From positions 1,302,001 through 1,366,000 of the forward strand of contig CBDDKN010000001.1 of the NCBI GenBank assembly GCA_965230215.1: a stretch of DNA of 64,000 bases, given 5' to 3'. Position numbers and translations under genes: made by a program. This stretch comes from RFSX01 sp965230215. GTDB lineage: Bacteria; Bacteroidota; Bacteroidia; Chitinophagales; Saprospiraceae. Within the stretch, counting starts at the first letter, position 1; every line of letters starts with the position of its first letter. The notes beneath the pieces are model-generated. The model was not told the origin of the DNA, searched no databases, and was given only the letters and a program-made list of their open reading frames with translations. Positions 47,212 through 56,480 of this stretch are shown here, piece by piece.

Positions 47212-50200
47212 TTAGAAGGTAACTCCTAAATGGAAACCAATGCTTCTAGTGCTCGGAGTAGCCATATCTTCAACACCCGGTACTATAGTACCAGCATTAT
47301 ATGAGAATGTCTCTGGATCGAAGTGTGGGTTCTCTGTGAATAAAAGAAGGTTTCTTCCTATCAAATTGAAGCTCAAACGCTCAGCACCTATCTTAGAAGC
47401 TACTGCGCTACCGAATGTATATCCTATTCTAAGCTCTCTCAGTTTTACAAAGCTTGCATCATACATTCCTACCTCTTCATTACCTCTGTTGAAGTGTGAC
47501 CAGTAAAAATCTCTAGCTGAAACTTCAACATCGTTAGCAACATAAGTACCGTCAGCTGCTTCTCTATATCCAGCTCTGTCAAGTGTGCTTACATTAGATA
47601 CTGTAGTCTGTCCTCCAATAAAACTGTGTGTCTCCCTGTCATATTCAGCAGTCTCTTCCATCATACCTGAAGTACCACCAATCAATAATGTTCTTGACAT
47701 TACAACACCACCTTGCCTCCAGTCTACAAGGAATCCAAGCGTCCAGTTCTTATATGAAATCGTATTGTTGAAACCCAACATAAAATCTGGATTATAATTT
47801 CCTAGTTTTCTAAGATTCGGATCTCTTACAGGGAATCCATTGCTATATACATGACCCCAATTATCTTCAATGTCTGCAACGTCATCAACTGTTACTGTTT
47901 GACCAGCATCCGGATCATATAGTACGAAACCAGTACCATATACATCACCCATTCTTCCACCCTCTCTGGCTTGTACACTTAAGTAGTTATTTGAAATCTC
48001 GTATGTATCCAGCTCATCAGTCAGTTCTATCACTTTAGATCTTGCAGTGGTAAAGTTGAAACCAGCATCCCATCTGAAATCTTTAGTATTAACCGGCGTG
48101 ATGTTTAATAAAGCTTCAATACCATAAGACTCTATCTTACCAGCATTGATAAATTTGGAACCATATCCAGAAGTTTGCGAAACTGGAATACTGATAATCT
48201 GATCAGTAGCTGTGTTGTTGTAATATGTGATATCCAATCCAACCTTGTTATTAAACATTCTTACATCAGCACCAACTTCGAATGTTGTCAACTTCTCTGG
48301 CCTTAAATCAGGATTAGGAAGTATGTTACCCTCAGTACCCAATAACTGAGTACCATATGGCGTGCTCAAAAATTCAAAATATGGTTGAAGTGAGTAAGGA
48401 TTTGTATCGTTACCCACTTGTCCGTAACCCAGTCTCAATTTTGCAAAGGAGATATTGGATGGGAAGTCAAACATTTCACTTGCTACAAAAGAAAGTGATG
48501 CAGATGGGTAGAAGTAGCTGTTGTTATCAGCAGGTAGTGTAGAAGCCCAGTCATTTCTACCTGAGATATCCAGATAAATCGCATTGTTGAATCCAATTGA
48601 TGCATTGGCGTAAAGAGAGTTAATTCTTCTCTTGCTGTCAAAGCTTGATTGTAGCAATGGAATATTAGAGTTATTAAAGCTGTATACACCTGGCACTGCC
48701 AATTCGTTAGCCGATACCTGGCTGAACTCATTCCATTGAGTCATCTGATTTCCTCCAGCAGAAATATTGATTGAAATCTTGTCACTCACGTAATCATTAT
48801 AGTTCAAAAGGAAATCTGTATTTCTTTCCTGGAAGTAGATATTGTCTACTCTGTATTGTCCAAGAGGGAATCTCTGTGAGCTCCATGCTCTTCTACCCTC
48901 TCTTTCATCATTAAAAACATCTGTACCAGTTCTAACCATTAGGCTTAACTGATCAGTAATATTGTATTTAAGGTTAATGTTTCCTAGAATTCTGTCCTTC
49001 GTAAATCCATTGGTGTTTTCAAACATTGTGAAATATGGATTGTCGTGCCAGTTGTAATTGTAATTAAATTGTTGTACATCTTCTAGGCCTGGCTGCCAGT
49101 AGTTCTGAAGCGACTCCATTGGAATATGTCTGCCGAACCATACCCATAGATACATTACATTTTCAGTTCCATATGAGTTATTAGGTCTGTTCTTAGATCC
49201 TGAGTTGATGTAGTTTGCATTCACATTCAATTCCAACTTTCCATCCAACATCTTATGACCCAAATCAAGGTTCACACCATTTCTTTTTAGATCTGTATTG
49301 GGAAGAATACCTTTTGAATACTGATTTGTGTATGATATTCTGAAGTTGCTATTTTCATTACCTCCTGTGATAGCAATGTTATTATTGGTAGAAATACCTG
49401 TTTCGAAGAAATCCGCAATATTACCCTCTTGAGGAACCCAAGGAAGCAATTCATAAGTTTCCTGGTCTGTATATCCTGATGGTCTCAAAGCGAAGTCACC
49501 TGCTCTTAGCCCCTGTGAATTCTGACTGTGATGCTGTACCATTAATCGACCATCAAGAGCAGGTCCCCATGATTCATCAATATTATCATTGGTTCCAGAA
49601 CCAAAACCATCAACAAACTCAAAATTAAAACCCGCACCCTGACCATATCTGTTTTGATACTTTGGAATACGCAGTGGTTCTTCAAATGTAGTTGAAGAAG
49701 AAATGCTAACACCAAGTCCATCAGACCCTCTGCCTGATTTGGTAGTGATAAGTACCACACCGTTAGCTGCCCGAGATCCATAAAGAGCGGTTGCATTAGC
49801 ACCTCTTAGGATTGTAAGTGACTCAATATCATCAGGACTAATTTCTGCAGCGCCATTACCATAGTCTGCTTCCAGGTTACCCTGAGCTCTTCCATTAGAT
49901 CCATTTGAATTGCTGATAGGGACACCGTTGACAACAAAAAGTGGTTGGTTGTCACCCGAAAGAGAAGATTCGCCCCTGATAACAATCCTTGAAGATGAAC
50001 CTACACCCGAACCTCCTTGTGTGATGTTAACACCAGCTACCTTTCCGGTTAGGTTATCAAGAAGGTTTGGTGTCTTAACGACAGATAGATCTTCACCGTC
50101 AATTTCTTGGGTCGCATATCCCAAGGCTTTTGACTCTCTCTTAATACCAAGAGCAGTAACTGTGATCTCGTCTAATTCTACACCACCTTCGCTCATCATT

Positions 50201-50517
50201 ACTTCGATGGTATTGCGCTCGCCAACAACTTCGCTGACAGGAGCATATCCGATGTATGAAAATCTCAATACATCTTCAGCTGTAACACCAGAAACTGAAA
50301 AGTTTCCATCAAGATCAGTTATAGTACCAAGGTCACTGTTGCCTTTGACACTTACGTTAACACCCAGAATTGCATCGCCTGTCTGAGCATCTTTAACTGT
50401 TCCTGAAATTGTCTTCTGAGCTGAAACTGTTGTTGCAATAAAAAATGCTAGCAACAGAAAAGTAAGTTTTGAATTACTTTTTTTGGTTTTGTAAAGTAAA
50501 TAGAGTACTTTTTTCAT
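47212..50517 (-). CDS. SusC/RagA-family TonB-linked outer-membrane transporter
   Basis: The 1,101-aa product has a signal peptide, an N-terminal carboxypeptidase-regulatory-like domain (~36-115, ISGTVKDAQTGDAILGVNVSVKG), a plug (~125-240, GYATQEIDGEDLSVVKTPNLLDNLTGKVAGVNI and SLTILRGANATALYGSRAANGVVLI, the SusC signature) and a barrel to the C-terminus (TRSIGFHLGVTF). It is the first gene of the minus-strand operon reaching to 36613. It would import the ligand captured by SusD using TonB energy. The leader (~150 nt) carries a hairpin and a good promoter candidate. Confidence 0.95.
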   Translation of the reverse strand: MKKVLYLLYKTKKSNSKLTFLLLAFFIATTVSAQKTISGTVKDAQTGDAILGVNVSVKGNSDLGTITDLDGNFSVSGVTAEDVLRFSYIGYAPVSEVVGERNTIEVMMSEGGVELDEITVTALGIKRESKALGYATQEIDGEDLSVVKTPNLLDNLTGKVAGVNITQGGSGVGSSSRIVIRGESSLSGDNQPLFVVNGVPISNSNGSNGRAQGNLEADYGNGAAEISPDDIESLTILRGANATALYGSRAANGVVLITTKSGRGSDGLGVSISSSTTFEEPLRIPKYQNRYGQGAGFNFEFVDGFGSGTNDNIDESWGPALDGRLMVQHHSQNSQGLRAGDFALRPSGYTDQETYELLPWVPQEGNIADFFETGISTNNNIAITGGNENSNFRISYTNQYSKGILPNTDLKRNGVNLDLGHKMLDGKLELNVNANYINSGSKNRPNNSYGTENVMYLWVWFGRHIPMESLQNYWQPGLEDVQQFNYNYNWHDNPYFTMFENTNGFTKDRILGNINLKYNITDQLSLMVRTGTDVFNDEREGRRAWSSQRFPLGQYRVDNIYFQERNTDFLLNYNDYVSDKISINISAGGNQMTQWNEFSQVSANELAVPGVYSFNNSNIPLLQSSFDSKRRINSLYANASIGFNNAIYLDISGRNDWASTLPADNNSYFYPSASLSFVASEMFDFPSNISFAKLRLGYGQVGNDTNPYSLQPYFEFLSTPYGTQLLGTEGNILPNPDLRPEKLTTFEVGADVRMFNNKVGLDITYYNNTATDQIISIPVSQTSGYGSKFINAGKIESYGIEALLNITPVNTKDFRWDAGFNFTTARSKVIELTDELDTYEISNNYLSVQAREGGRMGDVYGTGFVLYDPDAGQTVTVDDVADIEDNWGHVYSNGFPVRDPNLRKLGNYNPDFMLGFNNTISYKNWTLGFLVDWRQGGVVMSRTLLIGGTSGMMEETAEYDRETHSFIGGQTTVSNVSTLDRAGYREAADGTYVANDVEVSARDFYWSHFNRGNEEVGMYDASFVKLRELRIGYTFGSAVASKIGAERLSFNLIGRNLLLFTENPHFDPETFSYNAGTIVPGVEDMATPSTRSIGFHLGVTF

Positions 50518-50553
50518 GTTAGATAATTTTGGTAGATACTGAAATTATTAGCC

Positions 50554-50586
50554 GAGTCAAGGTTGGTCAGAACCTTGGCTCTTTTT
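50554..50586 (+). terminator. Hairpin plus T-run in the SusC leader
   Basis: GAGTCAAGGTT / AACCTTGGCTC is an 11-bp stem (one T-G pair) with a 6-nt loop, followed on the plus strand by TTTTT. Its U-run points away from SusC. So it would stop antisense transcripts leaving the SusC gene, or act as a plain hairpin in the SusC leader on the minus strand. Confidence 0.55.
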
Positions 50587-50677
50587 CATTATCGGAATCG
50601 GGAATATCGTATATGGAAAATTATTTACAGGGCTTGCTGATACACAAGAAGCCTTTCGTTTGTTTGATTGAGCGATT

Positions 50678-50685
50678 CAAAAGTA
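50678..50685 (-). promoter_or_regulatory. Candidate -7 element of the SusC operon promoter
   Basis: On the minus strand the sequence reads TACTTTTG, an exact match to the Bacteroidota TAnnTTTG consensus, ~160 bp before the SusC start. A convincing -33 TTG at the normal distance is not seen (only TTTAT), so the call is tentative. Confidence 0.4.
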
Positions 50686-50932
50686 CATATCAAATGTTTT
50701 GATAAAGTATTGGCTTATTACGGCATTTTTAACAAAGCATTAAGAATTTAATTTAACTCTCTGTTCATATTTATATTTTGATATCTTCTTTTTGAACCAA
50801 TATTTATTCTCGCAATTTCCAATCCAACAGCAAAAATCACAACTCATATACCATATTCTACAACTCATAGATAATCAACTAATAGAGTGGCAACAATTGT
50901 AATCATATTGGCATTTATAAATCAAAAAAGAA

Positions 50933-51955
50933 ATGCAAAAGAAAGTACTGCTTACAGGTGTCACCGGATTTCTAGGTTCACATACGACCATCCAATTGCT
51001 TGAATCAGGATACCAAGTCATAGGCACCTTGCGTAACATGGATAGAAAAGATTCCATCCTCAATACCATTAATCAACATACAGATAAAGTCGATCAACTC
51101 AGTTTTGCAAAAGCAGATCTACTGGATAGAGAAATATGGCAAACATTAACCAGCGATGTAGATTATATCATGCACATAGCATCTCCATTTCCGAGAACCC
51201 TGCCTAAGAATGATGCAGAATTGGTTAAGCCTGCCAAAGATGGCACCTTGAACATCTTGAAGGCAGCGGCAGAGAACAATGTTAAGAAAGTGGTTATCAC
51301 CTCCTCAACTGGCGCTATTGTATACGGGAAGTCTAAAAATGAACGCAATGGCACATTTAATGAAAACGACTGGACTGATGAAACAGTAATAAAGGATTCT
51401 ACGCCGTATTTCAGAAGCAAGACCATTGCAGAAAAAGCAGCCTGGGAATTTATCGAGAAAGACACAAGCGGATTAAAAATATCTGTAATCTGCCCCGGCG
51501 CTATTTTAGGTCCGGTACTCGAAAATGATTTTGGCACCTCAGCTAACATTATCATCAAATCATTATCGGGTGAAATTCCAGCATTACCGAATATTGGATT
51601 CGATATGGTAGATGTAAGATCTGTGGCCGACCTCCATGTCAAAGCAATGGAATCTGATAAAGCCAATAATGAACGGTTTGTAGGATCATCAGGATTCTTA
51701 AGTTTCAAGCAGGTAGCCGATATCCTTAGAGCCAACTACCAGGGCTACAAAATCCCTAAGTCTGTGTTACCAAATTTTGCCGTAAGGCTCTTTTCGAATA
51801 TCGACCCTACCCTCAAACCTATTCTCAATGACTTAGGTATCGAGCGCAGAGTAGATAACAGCAAGGCCAAGAAATTACTAAATTGGAAACCAAAGTCACT
51901 GGAAGAGGCCGTCACCTCTTGTGCCGATAGCGTAATCAAGTTAGGGATAGTTTAG
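50933..51955 (+). CDS. NAD(P)-dependent extended SDR reductase (dihydroflavonol-reductase-like)
   Basis: The 340-aa product has the extended SDR plan: nucleotide-binding GVTGFLGSHTTIQLL at the N-terminus, DVDYIMHIASPFP, the catalytic Ser region VVITSSTGAIVYG, and the YxxxK pair in STPYFRSKTIAEKAAW. It ends with LLNWKPKSLEEAVTSCADSVIKLG, usual for the dihydroflavonol-4-reductase/epimerase group. It would reduce an aldehyde or ketone using NADPH or NADH in the cytoplasm. The physiological substrate cannot be named. It is a single gene, divergent from SusC and followed by a heptamer repeat array. Confidence 0.92.
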   Translation: MQKKVLLTGVTGFLGSHTTIQLLESGYQVIGTLRNMDRKDSILNTINQHTDKVDQLSFAKADLLDREIWQTLTSDVDYIMHIASPFPRTLPKNDAELVKPAKDGTLNILKAAAENNVKKVVITSSTGAIVYGKSKNERNGTFNENDWTDETVIKDSTPYFRSKTIAEKAAWEFIEKDTSGLKISVICPGAILGPVLENDFGTSANIIIKSLSGEIPALPNIGFDMVDVRSVADLHVKAMESDKANNERFVGSSGFLSFKQVADILRANYQGYKIPKSVLPNFAVRLFSNIDPTLKPILNDLGIERRVDNSKAKKLLNWKPKSLEEAVTSCADSVIKLGIV

Positions 51956-52090
51956 AATACAGGTTGTTATTCTTATAATGATTATTGATACTTTTTCCCC
52001 GTCATAACCGGGCAAGCGTTCCCACCTTACATGAGGAATAAGACTTTGGCAGGCGGGGAAAAGTAAACTTCAATTTATCTCACCTTACAT

Positions 52091-52146
52091 TCTCAACTCT
52101 CCATTCTCAACTCTCAACTCTCCATTCTCAACTCTCAACTCTCCAT
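52091..52146. repeat. Array of eight 7-bp repeats overlapping the 3' end of the HMG-CoA synthase gene
   Basis: Eight heptamers follow without gap in the order A B A A B A A B, with A = TCTCAAC and B = TCTCCAT, giving a 21-bp higher period. The array includes the stop codon and last codons (Met-Glu-Ser-stop) of the gene ending at 52135. A change of one heptamer there would alter the C-terminus. Confidence 0.9.
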
Positions 52147-53580
52147 TCCATAAGACCTTAATCCCAGATTCTCAGGTTGATTACCCATTCCAGACAGGCG
52201 AATAATCTCTTGGTCTGATACTGGATGACCGATTTCATTTCTATGTAGTCTTTCATAGGTATCGATATCAATCGGCGTTCTTGATTCAAGCGTTTCGAAC
52301 AATTTAGATTTTGAAATCTGACTTTGCCATTGTGGTTCCACGACAGCTTCAAACAGCTTGGACTTAGATCCTGAGCCATAACTGAAGAAACCAATTTTTT
52401 GACCAGTGATATCTTGATTTTCATCATTGCTACAATTGAGCAAACTAAGCAGTGACATAAATATTGATGCCGTATACATATTTCCTATAATGGAAGAAGC
52501 ACGCTCCCCTTTTTCAATAGTATCTGAAATGAACTTTTTGTAAATATCGGATTTACTCAATCGTTTCATCCAATCCTTTTCCTGACCAGGCTCTAACTCC
52601 CCCAGCTCATCATGGATCTCATGTAGTCTGTTGTTATCCTTCATCCAGCCCAGCCAATTATCAACAACCATACGTCTGGCTTGGAAAGCATACGGCAAGT
52701 GGAATACCATGTGTTGCCAATCTTTTAATATGTTGACGGACTTCTGGTTTTTGAAATGGGCCAAAGCTTCCGAGATGCGCATCTTGTAGCAATCATTGGA
52801 ATAAGGGCCATCAAACACAGGTTCTTCTTTGAATATTTCAAACTCAGCATTGGCATGAGACCAGAAAGATGACTGTTTGCTGTTCAACAATTCATCAGCC
52901 TTTGCTTCATCTAGTTTTACACCCAACATCTCTGCTGTATTTTGCAATACTTCTCTCTTGTTGAATCGTCTTCTTGGCTTGAAGAAATCACCTACTGAAT
53001 GCGTCGCTACACCCCACTCCGATGAGATGCTCAGCATCGAAGGTTCTTCCTTGACCAACATCGCTACCGCTCCGGCACCTTGTGTATACTCACCGGTAGA
53101 TTCAAGTTCATACTTTGCAATGTCAGAGGCGATTACTATGGCTTTGCGATTATTGCCAGCACGTACCCAATCAAGACTATTGTGCAATGCATCAACGGCT
53201 CCTACACAGGCGAAGGTCATATCCAATACATCACAATGTCTGAAACATCTGGGACCAAACTTGGATTCCAATGTATTTTCTATGGCTTCGACGGCATATG
53301 TGCAAGTAGGTTTGGAAGCATCCAGAGCACTCTCCGTACCAAGATATATCCTTCCGATCTCTGATGGATTGATGTTATTCTGATCGATCAGATCGAGCAA
53401 AGCATTGGCAGCAAATGAAGCAGCATCTTCCCGTGTATCTGGGACAGCCATCTTTTCTAGGCCCAATCCCTTATTCAGCTTTGCATAAACGATATTGCGC
53501 TTTTCCGCCAATGAGGCTATCGGTAGATAAATTGAAGGTACATAATATGCGATAGCATCGATTCCTACTTTCGTATTCAT
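52135..53580 (-). CDS. Hydroxymethylglutaryl-CoA synthase family protein
   Basis: I start at the ATG at 53580 (MNTKVGIDAIAYYVPSIYLP), the standard N-terminus of this family; the frame extends upstream without a plausible start. The 481-aa product has the thiolase-like fold with catalytic Glu in YLGTESALDASKP, the Cys nucleophile in DMTFACVGAVDAL and His in MVFHLPYAFQARRM. It condenses acetyl-CoA and acetoacetyl-CoA to HMG-CoA, the first committed step of the mevalonate route, which several Saprospiria and flavobacteria use. No other mevalonate gene is nearby. The extreme C-terminus is encoded by the heptamer array. Confidence 0.92.
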   Translation of the reverse strand: MNTKVGIDAIAYYVPSIYLPIASLAEKRNIVYAKLNKGLGLEKMAVPDTREDAASFAANALLDLIDQNNINPSEIGRIYLGTESALDASKPTCTYAVEAIENTLESKFGPRCFRHCDVLDMTFACVGAVDALHNSLDWVRAGNNRKAIVIASDIAKYELESTGEYTQGAGAVAMLVKEEPSMLSISSEWGVATHSVGDFFKPRRRFNKREVLQNTAEMLGVKLDEAKADELLNSKQSSFWSHANAEFEIFKEEPVFDGPYSNDCYKMRISEALAHFKNQKSVNILKDWQHMVFHLPYAFQARRMVVDNWLGWMKDNNRLHEIHDELGELEPGQEKDWMKRLSKSDIYKKFISDTIEKGERASSIIGNMYTASIFMSLLSLLNCSNDENQDITGQKIGFFSYGSGSKSKLFEAVVEPQWQSQISKSKLFETLESRTPIDIDTYERLHRNEIGHPVSDQEIIRLSGMGNQPENLGLRSYGMES

Positions 53581-53723
53581 AAGTCCGTATTTGTAAAAAG
53601 TGATTTGGCTTCCCCCCGCATCGGGAAGAATTATGGAAAGGGCTTGCAATATAAACAGATATTTAAAATAAAGTTTTAATAAAAGCGCGATTAGTTTTTA
53701 GCATCCTCCACAACATCCCACAT

Positions 53724-53765
53724 TCCCAATTCTCAATTCTCAATTCTCAACTCTCCATTCTAAAC
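53724..53765. repeat. Second heptamer array, between divergent genes
   Basis: Six heptamers follow in register (TCCCAAT, TCTCAAT twice, TCTCAAC, TCTCCAT, TCTAAAC). Two are identical to units of the array at 52091-52146. It lies ~145 bp upstream of the HMG-CoA synthase start and 40 bp upstream of the S15 peptidase gene, so it may influence either promoter. Confidence 0.85.
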
Positions 53766-53805
53766 TTCCCAATTCTTCTTATCTTAGGATTCCTAAAATT
53801 GAAAT

Positions 53806-55635
53806 ATGCGCATCTTACAAACCCTAACACTTCTAATTTTTACAATCTCCATTTCATACGCACAGGATAAAGTAGTAGCTCCTGTCATTGAAGATGGCCA
53901 GTCACAGGTAATTCCTGAGTTTCAGGATAAGAGCAAATGGCTGAGACACGACCTGTGGGTAGAAACAGAATTCGACACCGACGGCGATGGCAAAATGGAC
54001 CGGATGCATGTCTCTGTAACACGCCCTGAGCAGACGGAAACCGAGGGTCTAAAACTGCCTGTGATTTATGTGAGCAGCCCCTACTATTCAGGAACTGCTG
54101 GTTTTGCAGATGGACTCTTCTGGGATGTAAAACATGAACTGGGTGAAATGGCTGGCGATCGCATCCACCCTGATGTCAAGAGAACAGGTGAGCGTCCGGT
54201 TATCTCAAATTCGCATATCAATAAATGGGTACCACGTTCTTATATCGTCGTACATTCCTGTTCCCCTGGTACAGGATTGTCACAAGGATCTCCTACATGT
54301 GGTGCAGACAATGAAAGCCTGGCTCCCAAAGCTGTGATAGAATGGCTCTGTGGAAAAGACAATGGGTATATATCGCCTGACGGTGATGAGAAAATAGAAG
54401 CTTACTGGTCTACCGGTAAGGTAGGCATGACAGGTACCTCTTATAATGGTACAATTCCGGTTGCAGCAGCTACGACTGGTGTGGAAGGTCTGGAAGCCAT
54501 TATTCCTATTGCCCCGAATACTTCCTATTATCACTACTACAGATCGCATGGTCTTGTGAGATCTCCTGGAGGTTATCTTGGAGAGGATATCGATGTACTA
54601 TATGACTTCATCCATAGTGGCGATGAGAGCAAGAGAGCTTACAACAATAAAACTGTAAGAGATACAGAAATGAAAAATGGCATGGACCGTATCACAGGCG
54701 ATTATAATGAGTTCTGGGCGGGTCGCGATTATCTGAATGATATGGATAACTTCAAGGCTGCTCTTCTGATGTCTCATGGCTTCAATGACTGGAACGTCAT
54801 GCCAGAGCATAGTTACCGAATCTACGCCAAAGCCAAAGAAATGGGTGTACCTACCCAGATTTATTACCATCAGAATGGTCATGGAGGTCCACCACCTTTA
54901 AAGATGATGAATCGCTGGTTTACACGTTACCTGCATGGTGTAGAAAATGGTGTTGAAGATGATCCCAAGTCATGGATTGTAAGAGAATATGATGAGCCTA
55001 ACAGCCCAACTTCTTACCCTGACTATCCACACCCGGAAGCAAAAATGGTATATATGTTTCCATATGCCGGCGCTCCGGAGCAAGGCGAGCTTTTGCTCAA
55101 ATCCTATGATTCCAGGACAACAGAAACACTGGTTGACAACTACTCATTCAGTGGTAGTGCTTTGGCGCAAGCCGAATATACCGATCACAGATTGATTTAC
55201 GTATCTCCTGAACTACAGGAAGATGTACATATTTCGGGTGTTCCAGAGATAAAGATCAAGATGGCAAGCAGCAAGGAAGCTGCCAATCTTTCAGTATGGC
55301 TGGTATCACTGCCATGGCAAAGTTCAAGAAGAACCAAGATCACTGATAATATTATTACAAGAGGCTGGGCAGATCCGCAAAACAGCAAATCTATCAGTGA
55401 ATCAGAGCCACTTACGCCAGGTGAATTTGTAACACTGAAATTCACCATGCAACCCGATGATCAGGTGATTAAAAAAGGTCAGAAAATTGCTTTGATGATC
55501 TTCTCAAGCGATCGCGAATATACATTATGGCCTGAGCCAGGCACAGAATTGACAGTGGAGCTGAACAATACACACTTGAAACTACCTGTAGTTGGTGGTA
55601 AAGAAGCTTTGGCCAAGGCCTTTGGTGAAAAATAG
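53806..55635 (+). CDS. Secreted S15-family peptidase (Xaa-Pro dipeptidyl-peptidase/CocE-like)
   Basis: The 609-aa product has a signal peptide (MRILQTLTLLIFTISISYAQ). The alpha/beta-hydrolase core has the nucleophile in GKVGMTGTSYNGTIPVAAA, the acid in MSHGFNDWNVMPEHS and the base in YHQNGHGGPPP. The C-terminal jelly-roll (~440-600; DVHISGVPEIKIKMASSKEAANLSVWLV) is the usual X-Pro dipeptidyl-peptidase C-domain. It would release X-Pro dipeptides in the periplasm or outside, or act as an esterase. A short stretch DTDGDGKMDR resembles a calcium-binding loop near the N-terminus. It is probably a single-gene unit. Confidence 0.93.
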   Translation: MRILQTLTLLIFTISISYAQDKVVAPVIEDGQSQVIPEFQDKSKWLRHDLWVETEFDTDGDGKMDRMHVSVTRPEQTETEGLKLPVIYVSSPYYSGTAGFADGLFWDVKHELGEMAGDRIHPDVKRTGERPVISNSHINKWVPRSYIVVHSCSPGTGLSQGSPTCGADNESLAPKAVIEWLCGKDNGYISPDGDEKIEAYWSTGKVGMTGTSYNGTIPVAAATTGVEGLEAIIPIAPNTSYYHYYRSHGLVRSPGGYLGEDIDVLYDFIHSGDESKRAYNNKTVRDTEMKNGMDRITGDYNEFWAGRDYLNDMDNFKAALLMSHGFNDWNVMPEHSYRIYAKAKEMGVPTQIYYHQNGHGGPPPLKMMNRWFTRYLHGVENGVEDDPKSWIVREYDEPNSPTSYPDYPHPEAKMVYMFPYAGAPEQGELLLKSYDSRTTETLVDNYSFSGSALAQAEYTDHRLIYVSPELQEDVHISGVPEIKIKMASSKEAANLSVWLVSLPWQSSRRTKITDNIITRGWADPQNSKSISESEPLTPGEFVTLKFTMQPDDQVIKKGQKIALMIFSSDREYTLWPEPGTELTVELNNTHLKLPVVGGKEALAKAFGEK

Positions 55636-55723
55636 ATCCGGACTTCTGATATGAACTAAATCTTAAGGAAATCACAATTTTTTGCTTCCTTAGAACTCTT
55701 TGTCTGTTGCACTGTTTGAAATC

Positions 55724-56464
55724 ATGTCAATAACCAAAAACATGTATCAAGCAAGCACACTACCAAAACAGGCGAACGAACTATTCAATCAGATTCAGTC
55801 GCATCCTGTTTTTGAAAAAATAAAGTCTACAAGAGATTTAAAAACCCTGATGGAAATGCAAATTTTCATAGAGTGGTCTTTGATGCCTCTAACCAGATCG
55901 CTTCAAGTAGACAAACACGAACCAGAAAACTTCATCAGTAAATTGGATTCAGAATCTTTGCAGAGTCTGATCCAATCGCTTTATGGATTGACAATGCTGT
56001 CATCATCCAAAGGATCTGCTTACACAAGCCGTTTCGAAGATGCTCTAAATGTGATGGAAGAAATCGGTGCCAATACGGATCACATCAAGAACTTTCTAAG
56101 ATGCATCAACAAAGCTTTTACCATTGAAGAAGCTATTGAAAGAGCATATACCAGTTCTGTAATCAAGGACTTTATGCGCCACAATCTAAAGGTTTTGGCG
56201 GAAGGCGATACCGAAAAAATCAAAGCGCTTGTCAACACATCTTCATTGCTCTTTGAAGCATCGAAAATGAAAGCCTCCATCTCAAGGGTTGAAAACCGCT
56301 CAGGGCAGAAACTTAAAAAACTGAGAAAGTACTTTCAAGACTGGCATAATGGCAACAAAAAGAATGGAGCCTCCACCAGCGAGGTGGAGCAATTAAAGTT
56401 GAATTATCTCGACGGCTTGAATCAGTGCATCATCAATAAGAGATCAGCAGCATTGATGCTATAG
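55724..56464 (+). CDS. Divergent DUF3050-like protein lacking the usual histidine
   Basis: I start at the ATG at 55724 (an upstream TTG is possible). The 246-aa product is all-helical and follows DUF3050 (a haem-oxygenase-like fold): HPVFEKIKSTRDLKTLMEMQIFIEWSLMPLTRSLQ near the start, YTSRFEDALNVMEEIGANTDHIKNFL in the middle and SVIKDFMRHNLKVLAEGDTEKIKALVN later. The metal-type His of the family (E-x-H-x-F-A-x-W-D) is replaced by Gln here (MEMQIFIEW). So it may be a non-catalytic relative. The assignment is by eye and moderate. It precedes a methyltransferase gene by 16 bp. Confidence 0.6.
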   Translation: MSITKNMYQASTLPKQANELFNQIQSHPVFEKIKSTRDLKTLMEMQIFIEWSLMPLTRSLQVDKHEPENFISKLDSESLQSLIQSLYGLTMLSSSKGSAYTSRFEDALNVMEEIGANTDHIKNFLRCINKAFTIEEAIERAYTSSVIKDFMRHNLKVLAEGDTEKIKALVNTSSLLFEASKMKASISRVENRSGQKLKKLRKYFQDWHNGNKKNGASTSEVEQLKLNYLDGLNQCIINKRSAALML

Positions 56465-56480
56465 AAGCATTAGACAATTC

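Larger units (their letters stand above)
50518..50932. other. Divergent intergenic region, 415 bp
   Basis: It separates the SusC operon (minus) from the reductase gene (plus). It holds the SusC leader with an 11-bp hairpin, a TAnnTTTG-type promoter element at 50678-50685 on the minus strand, and AT-rich sequence (50710-50800). I found no gene in it. Confidence 0.6.

Noticed and set aside
52091..52146. Heptamer array as a CRISPR array
   Set aside because: Units are 7 bp, contiguous and without spacers.
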